From Urechis unicinctus (taxonomy: Eukaryota; Annelida; Polychaeta; Xenopneusta; Urechidae): a DNA stretch of 64,000 nucleotides. The stretch lies in the NCBI GenBank assembly GCA_034190875.2, contig CM067344.1:71820809-71884808 (forward strand), given 5' to 3'. The position numbers were made by a program, and so were the translations under genes. The notes beneath the pieces were generated by a model, which saw only the letters and a program-made list of their open reading frames with translations, did not search any database and was not told the origin of the DNA. This document shows, piece after piece, positions 1 to 26,700 of this stretch (its first letter is position 1; every line of letters begins with the position of its first letter).

Positions 1-1232
1 TGCATTATAGCTATGAATACGTACATAACCTTTGTTTTAAAAACTGAACAAAGATCACATTTTTTGCAAGTTCTAAATGGCATGGCACTTGAGGGTCATG
101 TTTTTACTTAAGACCCTGGCATCTTTCATGTAGATCTCTTTGTCAAAAAATAAAATGTTGTTTATCCTAAAATTGCATTTGATTTTAATAATATTTGTGA
201 ATTAGAAGAATTGTCAATTAATCTGTTCAGATGAGGCCCACCAATTTTAACAATTTTTAAAGATTATTACACAGTAATTGATGCATGATCTTGTGTTCAG
301 TCAAAATTGATTGAATGTCCGTATTTAGCACTAAACACTAAAGTTATTATTCTCTATAAATAGCTTGGCACAGCATCAGCAGTTATCAAATTTACACAGC
401 AACAAACAACATGAAATCACAAAAAAAACCCATTTGATCAAAATAGGCCTTGGCCTTACTATAACCATACATAAAATAATACTTGGACTGACGATATCTA
501 ATAATGCGGGGCACTCAACCCTATACGAATAACAAAATAACGTCCAGTTAATGACCAATAACAGCACAAAAAAACACACACTCACTTGTCAAGGTATGAT
601 ATAATGATTCACTGGCATTACTATTTATAAAAAATACATTAAAATACCATCTAACCTTCTATATGACCTTCCAGGAACCTGCCTGGTTAATCCAGTCATG
701 TCAAAAACTCCATAAACAAAAGCATTTACACAGATGTGCATGAGATGTTCAGGCTGACTGCTTTCTACAAAGCTACATCCAGATATCATTAATTACAACA
801 TATCAAATACTGGCATATTTACATAATATATCTCATATATATTTTTTGGGCCCAAGTTAGGCAACTGTACACTTTCCTTACTTCTTACACATTATATACA
901 TATCCATTTTTTTTTCTCTTATGTTTATTTTTCATTTACATAACAAATTTCCAACTATAACATTTTTTTGGCACATCTTTACTCCACTGTATCCATTTTT
1001 TCACACTGATCCTGAATATTTAGTTCTTGAATCGTGTTAATGATATTGCAAAACAGGGTACAGTTCACTAGTTGTGCAAATTTTTTCATTTTGTATTTTT
1101 TTTCCCCCAATATTTTTCTTCCCTGCAACAGTACAATTCTCTTTTTTTCTTTTTTTCTATGACATATTCTTCATCACCAAAAACGAAAAATAAGCAAATA
1201 TTTACAAAGTGAGCATAGGCAACAGGTGCTAC
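1..1232 (-). other. HELZ 3' UTR / downstream flank
   Basis: This is AT-rich sequence with no credible coding exon, lying just downstream of the HELZ stop codon on the minus strand. A minus-strand AATAAA (read as tttatt on the plus strand, 924-929) is a candidate poly(A) signal about 300 bases after the stop. Short T-rich runs at 900-1,160 fit a 3' UTR. The ORF at 376-585 has no recognisable domain and is probably chance. I see no second gene. Confidence 0.45.
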
Positions 1233-14487
<13,255 letters not shown>

Positions 14488-14523
14488 CACTTGACTAGTC
14501 AGCTCGTCACGGGAGGAGAGGGT

Positions 14524-14907
14524 TTAGTTGTAATCCCAGCATGGCAAATATTGTCCATGCCTGAAACACATACATAAATATATATATACATATATATATA
14601 AACCCTGCGTGATACCACAAACACGAAGCTTTCTTATTTGCTTTTTACGAAGCTTCCCATTCCCATTTCGTAACAGGCACGCCAAATTTGCTGTGAGTGG
14701 TGCAGACCTTCCTCTTTTGCACACATCATTAGGAAAAATATGTCCGCTGCCGTTTCTCCCAATGTCAACCCCCACTAGCCTGATCCAGCTGGTAGTATCC
14801 ACTATTCTGGAATATCTGCTAGCCTGAATGCCTGTCTTACTAGCCCCGGGCTTTCGGATGGCAGCTAGCGTTAAGCCGTGTATATATATAATACATATAC
14901 CACACAC
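14524..14907 (-). other. Open GC-richer segment just upstream of HELZ exon 1, unknown
   Basis: The segment is bordered on both sides by short TA/TATACA tracts (14578-14600 and 14878-14899) and stays open for 127 codons on the minus strand. Its composition is GC-richer than the flanks. The inferred peptide is basic (NGKLRKKQIRKLRV) with no family I recognise. It may be a dispersed-repeat fragment rather than a HELZ exon. Confidence 0.3.
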
Positions 14908-16997
14908 ATTCTTCTGGTGCCTGGTTCCTGTGTCATCCAGGGCAGATGGTGCAATGTTTTTATTCTCGACAGTAAAAATTATGCTTTATATTTATTTCAT
15001 ATCAGCAAATATAAATTCATTAATAATGTGCCTTTATTAAATGAAATATGTTGCATTCAGTATATACATTTGCTTCCATTCTGTAATACCAGGGCGTATC
15101 ATTCTGGGGGCGGATCATCTTGAGGGCGCATCGACCCGGTAGGGCATCATCCTGGCAAGGGCGGATTGACCCAGGGGCGGATTGTCACACTCACAGGGGT
15201 GCACTGACCCCATACCTTTTAAAAATGGCTATAGCTTATATACAGGAATAGGGAAAAAGTTTTAACGAAATTTGTTTCTGAAATTGTGCATATAATAAGA
15301 AACGTTGACGATCTTAATACATCAGTCAACATTATAAGGTATATACGAATACCCAGTGATTGTTCACTTTTAAATGTCATTCACTATTGAAGATAATAAA
15401 GTCTGTCAGGTGTAAGTTTGAAAGTACACCAGTGGAAACAACAGTAGTTAGGTACATAAGGCCGTTTGACTGACGCCATTACCTTGCATAACGACGTAAC
15501 CAATGCACGAACAATATGGGACCTAATAAGGTAAGAGGGAAACCGACAAAAGTATATCAAACTCCAATTTTTTTAAAAAAACAACAACTGAAGTATTATG
15601 TTCGAAGTTAAGTTATTGCTATAAATACATGATAGGAATCGTTGTCACTTCAAAACATGAATGAATTTCTTGTTTTACAACTGTTGGCATATCTGGTACG
15701 GGTTGTCTGACAGAATATGTGGTTCTTTGTCGCATCTCAACTCACAATATATGCGATATTTGTATACATGACGTAAACGGAAGTTTATAAAAGACAACGT
15801 GATTTGAACCGATTATTCAACGTGAACTCGTCCGCGATTTATTTCGCTGGTTAAAGTTCAACTAGCACCGAGGACCAACAGACTTAAAAGAAATGTCAGT
15901 TGGAGCTATTCAATTCCAGTTAACAAAACAAATCGTAATAGCAAGATATAGAGCAACAGGGACAATTATTATAGATTTGCAATCACAGTCACTTCTAGTG
16001 GTGAAATATATTTTCCATGTCTATAGTGCCACATATCAAATTGATTCCAGTTATGAGTGTCTTTATATCTCAAATAACCAATTTAATTAATTGAATTAAA
16101 ATATATAGTCTGCCATTCTTTACCTTACTCAATTATCTTCAAACCTTTTCACCATCACTTAAATGGCAGAGTTACATAGAATTAGACTAGCAAAGGAGAA
16201 ACGAGGGATGTATAAATGCATTCCACACTCATAGTTGGAAACGCAAAATTATAACCATTTAGAAATGAAGGTGTTGTCCGTTTTATGAAAACCGCTAAAA
16301 AAACTGGTATGAAACAAATCATTTACTCGCAATTTTATTGCTGTATGTTTCCAATGAATTCGCTGTGGATTTGACTGCCCAGTAAATGACTTGGTTGTTT
16401 CGTTTTCTCGTCTGAAATACCATATTTATCAGTACACACTGCGCCATTTGATTAAATCGCCATTGTCACGTTTCACGTCACGAGAAAGATATTGTCTACT
16501 GGATTCCATGGCATTCTTCGCAGCAATAACGAACTGATTGATCTCACTGACTTCGCATTTCAGAGCGTTCTATTGATAATCATTTTATGGTTGTCTTTTT
16601 TGCGCACGGAATGTGGACAAAGTTGATACTCATTGTCGACCGACCGGCAGCCTTTTCGGATTGATGAAAACCGATCAACACCTTCCTGATCTGCTGATAG
16701 GCGAGAAGCTCTGGAAAAACTAAGGAAAACGGATTTCCATCTCTTGACTTCGCTTAAGAAAATCCTGCCGACACTGACAGAACATGTATTTAACCTACTT
16801 CGACCCATGCACGAGGAATGGACACACTGACTGATCTCTACATATGTTGATGCTTGTGACTGAGTCGCGTGTGCTACATCTGTCTCTATGACAGGTGTTA
16901 GTTAATCTAGTTACGAGTGGTACATGTGTATACTGGTATTGCTCGTAAAAGTAATTGTATTGTGTGTCAGGCCTAATTTTCATGGTAAAAACTCAGT
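14908..16997. promoter_or_regulatory. Divergent intergenic region between HELZ and RBBP6
   Basis: HELZ runs leftward from 14487 and RBBP6 rightward from 16998, so both promoters should lie in this interval. A TATAAAAG motif at 15786-15793 (plus strand) precedes an ATG at 15893, but the following 65-codon ORF has no recognisable domain. I see no conserved coding exon here. The GC-richer part at 16.4-16.95 kb is the more likely RBBP6 promoter and 5' UTR. The regulatory role is inferred from position only. Confidence 0.4.
15082..15206. repeat. Degenerate G-rich short repeat
   Basis: Units of the type GGGGCGGAT(C/T)nnnnnGAGGGCGCAT recur about five times, with a spacing of roughly 20-30 bases. 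They are imperfect and G-rich in otherwise AT-rich DNA between HELZ and RBBP6. Function is unknown. Confidence 0.5.
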
Positions 16998-17724
16998 ATG
17001 TCGTTTATTCACTACAAATTCAAGAGCAGTAAGGACTATGATACATTGACATTTGATGGCCTTCACATATCTTTGGGAGACTTGAAAAAGGCTATTCTGC
17101 AGCACAAAAAGCAAGCCAAGTCCATTGACTTTGACCTTCAAATTGTCAATGCCCAGTCCCGGGAAGGTATGTCAGTTCCACAAAATGTTAATTCTTGGGA
17201 ACAGGAGAAATTTAAATTGTGTGACAAGTTATAATTAACTTTATTAAGTATAAGAAAAGCAAGTATCAAATTTTAATTTTTTCTCTTGAAGTGTTTTTGA
17301 GGAGAATATATTTTGTTTTTGCTTTCATTTGAGCAGTGTACAAAGATGACGAGGAGCTGATCCCAAAGAACACATCTGTGGTTGTAGCGAGGATTCCTGT
17401 AGGTCGTCAAAGCACCTCAAAACCATGGTAAGTGCATGGTACAACCCTATGCTGTCAAATACTTTTGATGTATCTCATCTTGCAAATCATACAATTGAGT
17501 AGGCAATTTAACTCTGTGATGGATCTAAATCAATTTGTTAAACTCAGCATGACTTGTTAAATTTTTTTATACTTGTTATTATTATTATTAGAAGAAGAAT
17601 TTACTAACTAATTTTGTAAAACCAATGCTCTATGAATTAACAACTATCATATTGGAGCGTTATGTGTTTCAGGGAACCCTCAAACCGAGATGCAGCTTAC
17701 GTAGGATCTCAACCGAACAAAGGA
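16998..17724 (+). CDS. RBBP6: RBBP6 DWNN domain exons
   Basis: The first three exons encode the ubiquitin-like DWNN domain. DTLTFDGLHISLGDLKKAI is followed by the DLQIVNAQSRE strand, then (after an in-phase 1/2 split codon) VYKDDEELIPKNTSVVVARIP. The similarity to the human sequence (DTVTFDGLHISLCDLKK and ALIPKNSSVIVRRIP) is very clear. The domain occupies about residues 1-80. The next intron is long (17725-21411). Confidence 0.96.
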
Positions 17725-20700
17725 GTATGTACCTATTGTTTGTCTTTACTCAATTTGCATTTTATGCTACAGGTAGGGTTGCATTTTGGTTAGTATAAAA
17801 GTCATGATTTCATCATTTTCTTTTTCATTCATTAATATTTTTGATGCCAAGGTTTCCCTGTTTATTGGGGTCACTGAATGTATGTGATATTTGCAATATA
17901 TTACACAAGATGTCATGGGTGATGAGACCTATTTTATGCATTTATGCATATAAAATGTTTGTCTTGTTATTTTTTGATGTTTTCAGAAAAATAAAGTCAT
18001 GATATTTATCATGCTGTGATGTGTTGATGAATTATCACATCTTTGAATATATGGATTACCTTCCATGCAAACTTATTTGTGTATTTATTTACCAATGTAA
18101 AAAAATCTATGCAAACCAGGTAGAATTTTTGTTACAACCAAGGTTTGTTTGGAAGAAATAAGAATTGAATATTGCTGTCCACAGTTTGGGGACTTAGATA
18201 TTGCTGATAAAGTTGTTGGTTGGGGATGCTTTACACCCACCACTGTTCTTTTCCCCTTTTTGTATCCATATAATTTGGGATCGTCTTTTAAATGGTGAAA
18301 AAAAAAAATCCCACTGCAAACTACTTCCACCAACAACCTTTAAAAGGTATTTACAGACAGGATTTGCATATCATCTTTGTGCTTTAGTTCTGGACATCAT
18401 GGGTCTAAGATTCTAGATGAGTTAAAAATATTCTTGGAAATGTTAATGATGCATTTTTTTTTAGTAGAAAGATCAAATACCTCAGTCAAAGAGTGAAGGC
18501 TTTTAGATGTGCACTAAGCCACATTCATTGGCTAGTTGCTCATTAAGCAGCTTTCTTGAGAAACAATCGGCCTTTCAAACCCAATTCTATTAGGTGGAAT
18601 CTGGTTTTGAGGTATTGGGTTCATGGAAAAAAGATTACCTTGTGGGGTCTTATCACTATGAATGCCATCCACATACAACTATTCTGAAAGTTATTTCCTT
18701 CTGTTAAAGGCAGAGGTCTGAGACATTTTGTCCAGTCTGTTACCAATGTTTTGGTAACAATTTCAGCGCATTTTTAACACTCAAATTAAGAGGTTTGGTA
18801 TGTATATTGTGTGGGCCTCTGTGCCCTTGTGATTTGAAATGGAATGTTATCCAGCTGACTGCAGACTTCTGCTTCAACTTTACCAGAAGCTGTGTATATT
18901 TCATTTGAGAATTTGATTGGTTCTTTTAAGTAATATTTTATATGATTTCTTCACTAAAAGCAGAATTTCGTTGTTTGTAGTCTAAGCATGTTCAAATAGT
19001 GTCAAGTTCTACTTATAAATCATTGTTCACTCAATACTAATGTATCTGCATACAATGAAATTCAATATGATATAATTCATCAACATTACACTATTAGTTT
19101 TCTGTTGGCTGACAATTGCTTTCTCCAGAAAGGACATCACTTTGCAGGATTTTCAATCAGTATAAATACTTATATAACCACTTTGCATCTTAAGCATCAT
19201 ATAAATATATATCATAGATGAAAGTCCTGCCATCCTCATTCATATATTAGTGGTGTTTCCACTGTTTGTGGTTAATGTATATTTGATCTTTTAATGGTTT
19301 TTGACATATAAATGAATGGTCAAATGATAATACATGTGTGTAAGCTTTAATCAATCATTCCTGCAGCTGTATGCAAGTTGTTTTCAATCAAAATATATCA
19401 CCAGCTTTCTATTTGTTGATTATTTTGATAATGTCTCCAGAAATTCTTGCCTGGCTAAGTTCTGTTGTTAATATTGATGTTTTATTTTTCCACCATACAA
19501 TTGTCTGATGCTTAAGAGAAAAAATCACTCCCAATATTTACTTTAACAGTACTTAACACTCTCACTTATACCTTGCTTGTAAATGTTTTATGCACTATCA
19601 AAATATTCCAATTGAAGAAGACCATTCATATGAATGAAGGAGTTTACTACTTATTTGTTGTTGAACTTGGGACTCATATGACTAAATTTGCATAATATTC
19701 ATACAACATGGTTGAATATGTTGAATTTATACTACCCTAGTTGGTATATTCTTAGTCATACAAATAGAATCTGAACTAAATGTGTATTTGCGGCGTTGTG
19801 TGGCAATTGTTTCGTTAAAGAGAATCTGGTCATGTGTATTGCTGTTTCCTATACAAGAACATGTAGTTACCCATGTCATTTGTTATGTGTAACTCACCTA
19901 TAGGTTACATGGCACAAAATATTGCAAATAATTGGGTCTCATCACCTATGAATTAATATGTATATTACACATTGAAAACTACATTTGTTTGTTTATTTTT
20001 GCTCGATAATGCATCATGTTTCATGTTGTTAACACATGCTGAATCAGCTTGAATATTCAAAAATGGACATATGCAAGAATGGTATATGTGATGACAATTG
20101 ATATTATCTGTGGTGATAAAATTAATGCTATATTTAATGGGTTAAATCATTTGATTTTCAATATTTTCTGCGGAAATAAAACCTTGCTATGAATTTGAAT
20201 CACCCTGGATTTGGAATGCGGGGATATGTCTTGGGTGTTATTGCCAAAAGAAAAACCCTGCTCTGTGATGTTTACTTAAGAAAATTATTTGCAGTGTAAT
20301 CTGTTGTGGACATTTACAGGGAATGGGACACAAAACATTGTTTTCTTACAAAAGTGAGAAGACATTTTCCGTGTTGATGCATGCTGGAACTGTCCTAACA
20401 ATTTGGAAGATATATTCATTCAAATAAAACCCTATTGTATCATGCTCAATTTTTGAATTGGAATGGTTGAAGAATTCCAAAGGTTTTCCAGTTGCTATAA
20501 AAATCCCAGGCAGTCATGAAATGAACAGCCCAAGCTTACGATACAATTAATTTTCACATTTTTTATGAATCAGTCTGTTTGGTTAGGAATTCATGATGAA
20601 GAATTGATATCATGTTTTATTTAGTGGGGAATACATTTGGGAAGGTTTGAGTCATGCTGTGTACCTTTGGCATGGTGATTCTAAATGGTCTATACTTTCA

Positions 20701-23700
20701 TCAACTATCTAGCCTGAAGATCATAAGTTTTAGCAACACCACACTGGCAATTCCACTGTCTGACTCGACTGAAGAAGAATGGTAGCTTTTAATGTGCCTG
20801 TGTAGCAATTAAAAAAAAGTTATCATGACTGCAAGAAAATTTTGGAAGACTGTTGGGCCGATTGTGCTTTGGTTCCCTGGGGTATATTTGGAAAGATGAA
20901 AAGAAGTCACGAAGAGGATGTTTTGCAGTGCACATGGTACAAATCTGAGGGCCAACTACTTTCATAAGTGTACTAGAGATATGCTGCTGCATAACTGTTT
21001 GCAAGTATGCCATCTTACCCCACGACCTGGTTTTCTACCAGCAGTTAAGAATGGTAATCTGATAATTTCGTCAGGCCAATCTATCGATCCTTCTATAGGA
21101 CGTTTTCCTTCCTTCTCATTAAGGAAATATGATCGAGATTCCACTTCACCATCATGTTTTTGGAGTGCTGGGTGCATAATACATTTGGTGGCCGGTATAA
21201 AGTAGACGACACTCCTCGCAACAAAATGATGGTTTCACCATTTTTGCTCCATCCAACAATCTGTGGTTTTATGATGTGTTATTAAATACATTGGACCTTG
21301 GATTCTTCAGTGATGCCATGTTTGATCATTGTACTTGTGGACTTTCTGGGTTGATTAGTTTCCACCTTATTGTTAACATACCTGTGGTCTTGATTGATTT
21401 GCCTTTCACAGATGGAATCGGCCATAACTTTAGAACGTCTCAAGCAGGTAAATACTCCTACCTCGCGTGTCTTACTCCACATTCATTGCATATAATCTTA
21501 ATTGTTAAACTGAAGGTACTTGGGTCGAAATTCAAATTTCTATATATATATATGTGTGTACACAGATAATTTTTTGGTAACAAAGTGTAAAGAGTGGTTA
21601 AAAAGTTGACCCATTTGTTGCCCGTGTGTCAGACCCCAGATCTTGTGAATGCGTTTGCTTCGGAAGAGGACAAGATCAAAGCCATGATGACTCAATCCAC
21701 CAAGGACTATGATCAAACAAAGTGAGATGTCATTTGATCACACTTTACTTATCATTTAGTAATGTTCCCTTTGGTCGTTTCAAGCATGAATGATGTTGAG
21801 TGGTAGCTTTAATCACAGTGCAAAAAGGGTCATTTAAAAAAAAATCCTAAATGCATACGTTGTTGTTATCCTCGCAGTAGATCCCATTTTTTGACAATAT
21901 GTTCTCCCCCCCAAAAAGTTTTAACAATGACCCTCAGAAGTTGAACAACTAATGCAGCTTTGAAGCAAGAAAGAAAACTAACCCACTCCATGTTGTGTTA
22001 ATCTTAAAATCTCAACTTAATATTTTTGTGACAGTTACATGAAGCCCCGGTTTCCAAGCACTGCCATACGCCCTGGCTATGTCTGTTACAAATGCAACAA
22101 GCCTGGACATCACATTGCTAACTGCACAGCCAAAACTGTTAGTATATCTGTGTGACTTCCTGTACAATTTTGTCAAAGTTTGCTCTGATCGTTTTCTGGA
22201 ACTAATAAATAGTCATCACTTCCATGGTTTGAAGCCTAAATTATGGTGCTAGAAAAAATCTTCAGTATTTCCATGCAACTTTCCGGTGGAAAAGGTAAAG
22301 ATGATAATACAGCCATATAAAAAAACACCTGAAAATGGGATTCTGTATTAATCATTAATCATTGAAGATCAATAATGGCTTTGTGAGGTTAACTGCTGTT
22401 TTGACCTGTCCCTCTTTGCAGGAGAATGATGCCCCTGTGAGGATGAGGCGCGCCCACGGCATCCCTGCCAACTTCCTCACACCAGTCTCCGCCCCTGACA
22501 GCAACCTACCAGGTGTTCTGATGACCATCAGGGGACAATTGGCAGTGCCCACAATCGATGCGTGAGAGAATTACCATTACTTACCCTTTTGAATCACAAT
22601 TCTATTTCTTTACTTATCGAGGGATACTGATTGGTGCCGTATACTTTCAATATGCATTCAAGTTCAATTATAACCCCTGTCAAAGCTTCTTAGCTTCAAA
22701 GTTTATAACAATTATGTTATTCTTGGTTGACAGGAAAGCATATCTCGCCGGCAAGAAGGAAAAGCCGCCATTTGTTTCCAGTAAAGATGATGATAAACCA
22801 GTGGCTGATGACAGGTCCGTGCCAAGGGAACTTTTGTGTCTCATCTGTGATCAGATATCAACCGATGCCGTGGTCATCGCCTGCTGCGGCAACAGTTACT
22901 GTGATGAATGTAGGTGGATATTGATGAATGATGCTATATATGTTACTAATGGTGGTGTATAGATTTGATAGGTAGGTGTATAATTTGGTCAAAAGATAAT
23001 TTGCAATTTTGACAGAAGTGGATACAAATGGCTTTATGTTTCAGATTAAAGATGTATAATTTAGACACCTTAATGTCAGTGGCTATAAGTACACACAGAG
23101 ATAAAGTATTTGAGGTTAACCAATAATTGTAGAAAATTGTGTCTGATCTTTGGACATGCAAGCAATCGACTGGAGCTATGCTTCCATCTATGGTGAATGG
23201 GTTTATGTCTGGGGATTAATGTCACAATAGGGGTTTATGTTATTTTATTCAGAAGTTTTATGTAATGAATTTAATTCATCTTGCTTATGTGACTTCAGGT
23301 ATACGTGAGGCTTTGCTGTCTTCCGAGAGCCATACATGTCCCACATGTGGAAAATCTGGACAGTCCCCAGACCAACTCATCGCCAACAGATTCCTCCGCA
23401 CCGCCATTCAGAATTACAGAAACGAGACCGGTTATGCCAACGTGACCTCCAGCAAACAGCCAGCCGTGGTCCCCCAGCAACCAGCTGCATTAACACAGCA
23501 ACCAGCCGTATTGCCACAGCAATCAGCTGCAGTACCCCAGCAACAAGCTCCGCCCACTTCCATTGCCTATAACAACACTCCTCCCCAAATCCATCATGAC
23601 CCACCCACTTCTCATTCACATACAGTGGCACCCCCTGTCTCTCTGCCTACTGCAGTGAGAGCTGTCGGTGGGTCCCCTTACCAACAGGATGTAGGCACAC

Positions 23701-26700
23701 CACCTCAATCCTCACACAAGGCAGATCCTCCAAAACATCAACCCATACAGCAGGTAGAGATCTCAATTAGTGTTTATCTGCAATTGATTTGTCTGCATAA
23801 ATATATATCGGAGTATATACAAATTATGATTAATTCTAAATATTCAATTATATTTATGCCTATTATAAGAAAGACACATCAGAGGAAATGAAAGTTTTAC
23901 TCCAAGATTTCTTTGCAGCACACAGACATCCCAGTGATGCTCAGTCCACCCAGGTCAATGCCCCCACGCTCAGCCTTGAACCCTTCCTCCTCGGCTCTTC
24001 CCTACGACAACAACCATCAGGCCACACCCCCATCGTAAGTGCTAGATATGTTAGATATTACCTGGATTAATCTGTGTTGGATGCATATACTTAAAAAAGG
24101 GCCTGATAAGCCCAATGATACCTGTGTTAACACCTTGTTGAGTGTTTTTGTTCCAATAATTTCATTTCACTACCATCAACATAATGTTGTGTGTGTGGGA
24201 CAGGGATTCATTATCCTTCAATAACTCGCAGGCTATTGTACGAGTCACGACTTCCACTAGAAGATATCCAACCCCTGATGTCCCACGCCAAGGTAGGTAC
24301 CCCCCGCTACCTCATAGTTACTTAGGCCACTTAGGGTAACCATTCTGTCTTACCCGACGTTTTAGTCTCACCATTATAAATATCCTTGTCCACCATTAGC
24401 TGGGTATGGTCTTTCATGTTAAAAAATAACCTTTTTGGTGACTCTTTGTTCCCAGATGGATTCGAGGGTAACAATTTCTACAACAGACCAGGCCAACGAC
24501 CGCTAGATGGACCTCCAGGCAGCAGACCTCATGAAGGGCAGGGACCTACCCTTCCTCAGGACCCTCCTCCAATGCACCTTATGAGCCTCCCTGTCCATTC
24601 TGGGTACTACATTCGAATGTTTTTTATTTGCAGGATGTATTTAGGATCGTGTAGTGAAAACAAGTTAATGTGGGGATCCTTGTTTCCCCTAGTTGGGAAT
24701 GAAGCAATAATGATTACATTGATGTGAACCGGATTTTCTGTCTTGTTTCAGTGGTTCTATGCCACCACGTCCTGACTTCCCCCGAATGGATGGCCCCGGG
24801 GCACGACCCCCTCCCCCAATAGGGCTGCCCCCTCACCAACCCAACATGGGTCCTATCATGTCCATGCCACCCCACATACCCCCTCCTGTACGAGGACCCC
24901 CAATGGCAAGGCCTCCTATGGGCATGCTCAATGGACCACCCCCTCCTATTATGAACAGACCTTTGGGACCTCATCCCCTCATTCCAGAGCCCATGAATAG
25001 GCCAATGATGAACAGGAACGACGGAAGGATGCCTAATTACCCACCCCCACATGGTGAGCTATTTGTCTGTTGCTACCTTAAATTGCCAAACACAGATTAA
25101 TGATTGCCCAGAGGTTGAAATTACCGAGAGCAAAAATCATGATTTTGACAACATTTATTCATTTGATGCTAAACTGTGGTCCGCCGGATCTGCTATTTGA
25201 TCTCTGTTATTATATTGAGTATATTATTTCTTGATTTAATGGAATGAAAACCATAACTATCAAATAATGTATGACTATTTTGCCTTGCTATGTTCAGGTG
25301 GCCCCCCTCCACCACCAGGCACAGGGCCTATGCCTAGTGCGCCCCCTGGAATGGGAGGCCCACGGTTCCCACCACCCCCTGCTGCACACATACCACCGCT
25401 CACCGAGGAGCAATTCTACAAAGAAAAAGATCGATTACGTCGTGTTTCTGAAAAGTAGGTCGATTTTAATTTGTGACTGCCTTAATAAAGACTGAGAGAA
25501 GGTTTGCTTTGAATTATTTGATACTGGAGCTGATTGTCTCATCGAAGTTAATGAATTTATTTTACCTTGGTTACATATACCATCTTCTTCTGTAATTTTT
25601 AGAAAAGTTAAGCCTGACCCAATGGATGATTTTGCCAAGGAGCTGATGAAACCTCGCGTACGTCCGGTGCGCCCCATCTCCAAATCACGTTCTCGTTCAA
25701 GGTTAGTTCTCCAGTGCCACTGAAATCAAAGGGGATTTGATGTAAGACACACCATGAACTTTAGTTGGAGCTGTACGACTTTGTGGGCGTTGTGATTAAG
25801 GGGTGCTATCTAAGGATTCATCCTCATCCATCAGTCTTACAATGTCACCGCTTTGTTATAGGTGTAGCTGCTTTGTTTCAAGTGGTTGTGCCATGTGTGA
25901 ATATTGCTCTTTCACCATCACTCATCCTTCACCTTGTATCGAATAGATTTATTCAATATAAATATTGAAAACCTATTTTGATTATGATGTGGTAATTGTT
26001 TTCCAGATCTCGTTCAGTGTCGCGGCCAAGGAAGTTTTCAAGGTCACGATCTAGGTCTAGGTCAAAAGCACGTCTGAGAACCCGAAGTCGAAGTCGTTCT
26101 CACTCTCGAACCAGAAAGCTGTCATTCAGTCGATCCCGATCTCAGTCCAGATCCCGAGCAAGATCAAGGACTCGATCGCCAAGGCCAAGCAGAAAAAAAT
26201 CCTGGTCCAGGAGTCCTCGCCCTTATAAACGCTCACGCTCACCCTTGTCAGTATCTCCACGCCCCAAGCCACACTCACGGTCACGGAGCCCAAGGCCTCC
26301 CACACGGGGACGGAGATCACAAAGTCCTGTTTGGAGGCACCGGGGTCGATCCCCAGATCTTCCTCGCAGGAGATCAAGGTCACCATATTATGGTCGTAGA
26401 GGGAGCCCAGGACCTAGTGTGGAGTCTGGTAGGAGTCGATATCGTAGGGGGCGATCCCCGTCACCCTATAGGAGCAAGGCATACCCTATGCCGTTTCCTC
26501 ACCAGGGGCCTCAGTCTATGCCACCTGGAGGGGACTATGTCTCTGACGATTACAGGTACTCCCAGAATGTGTTCGCTGAGGATGAATCTGAATTTGTTAC
26601 ATGTGGTGTGTGTTCTATCCAATTGTATTGGCAATGTGATGTTATGTATGGGATGTTTCTGTTGCAGGTTTCCTGATTCTCAGGATGCCAGATGGGCAGA

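Noticed and set aside
15893..16090. 65-codon ORF after a TATAAAAG box
   Set aside because: No domain and no good splice donor with conserved continuation. It may be part of an untranslated 5' exon but cannot be supported as a gene.
24232..24292. RBBP6 exon starting at the nearest AG (24231)
   Set aside because: This start breaks the frame with both neighbours. The AG at 24203 gives consistent phases.
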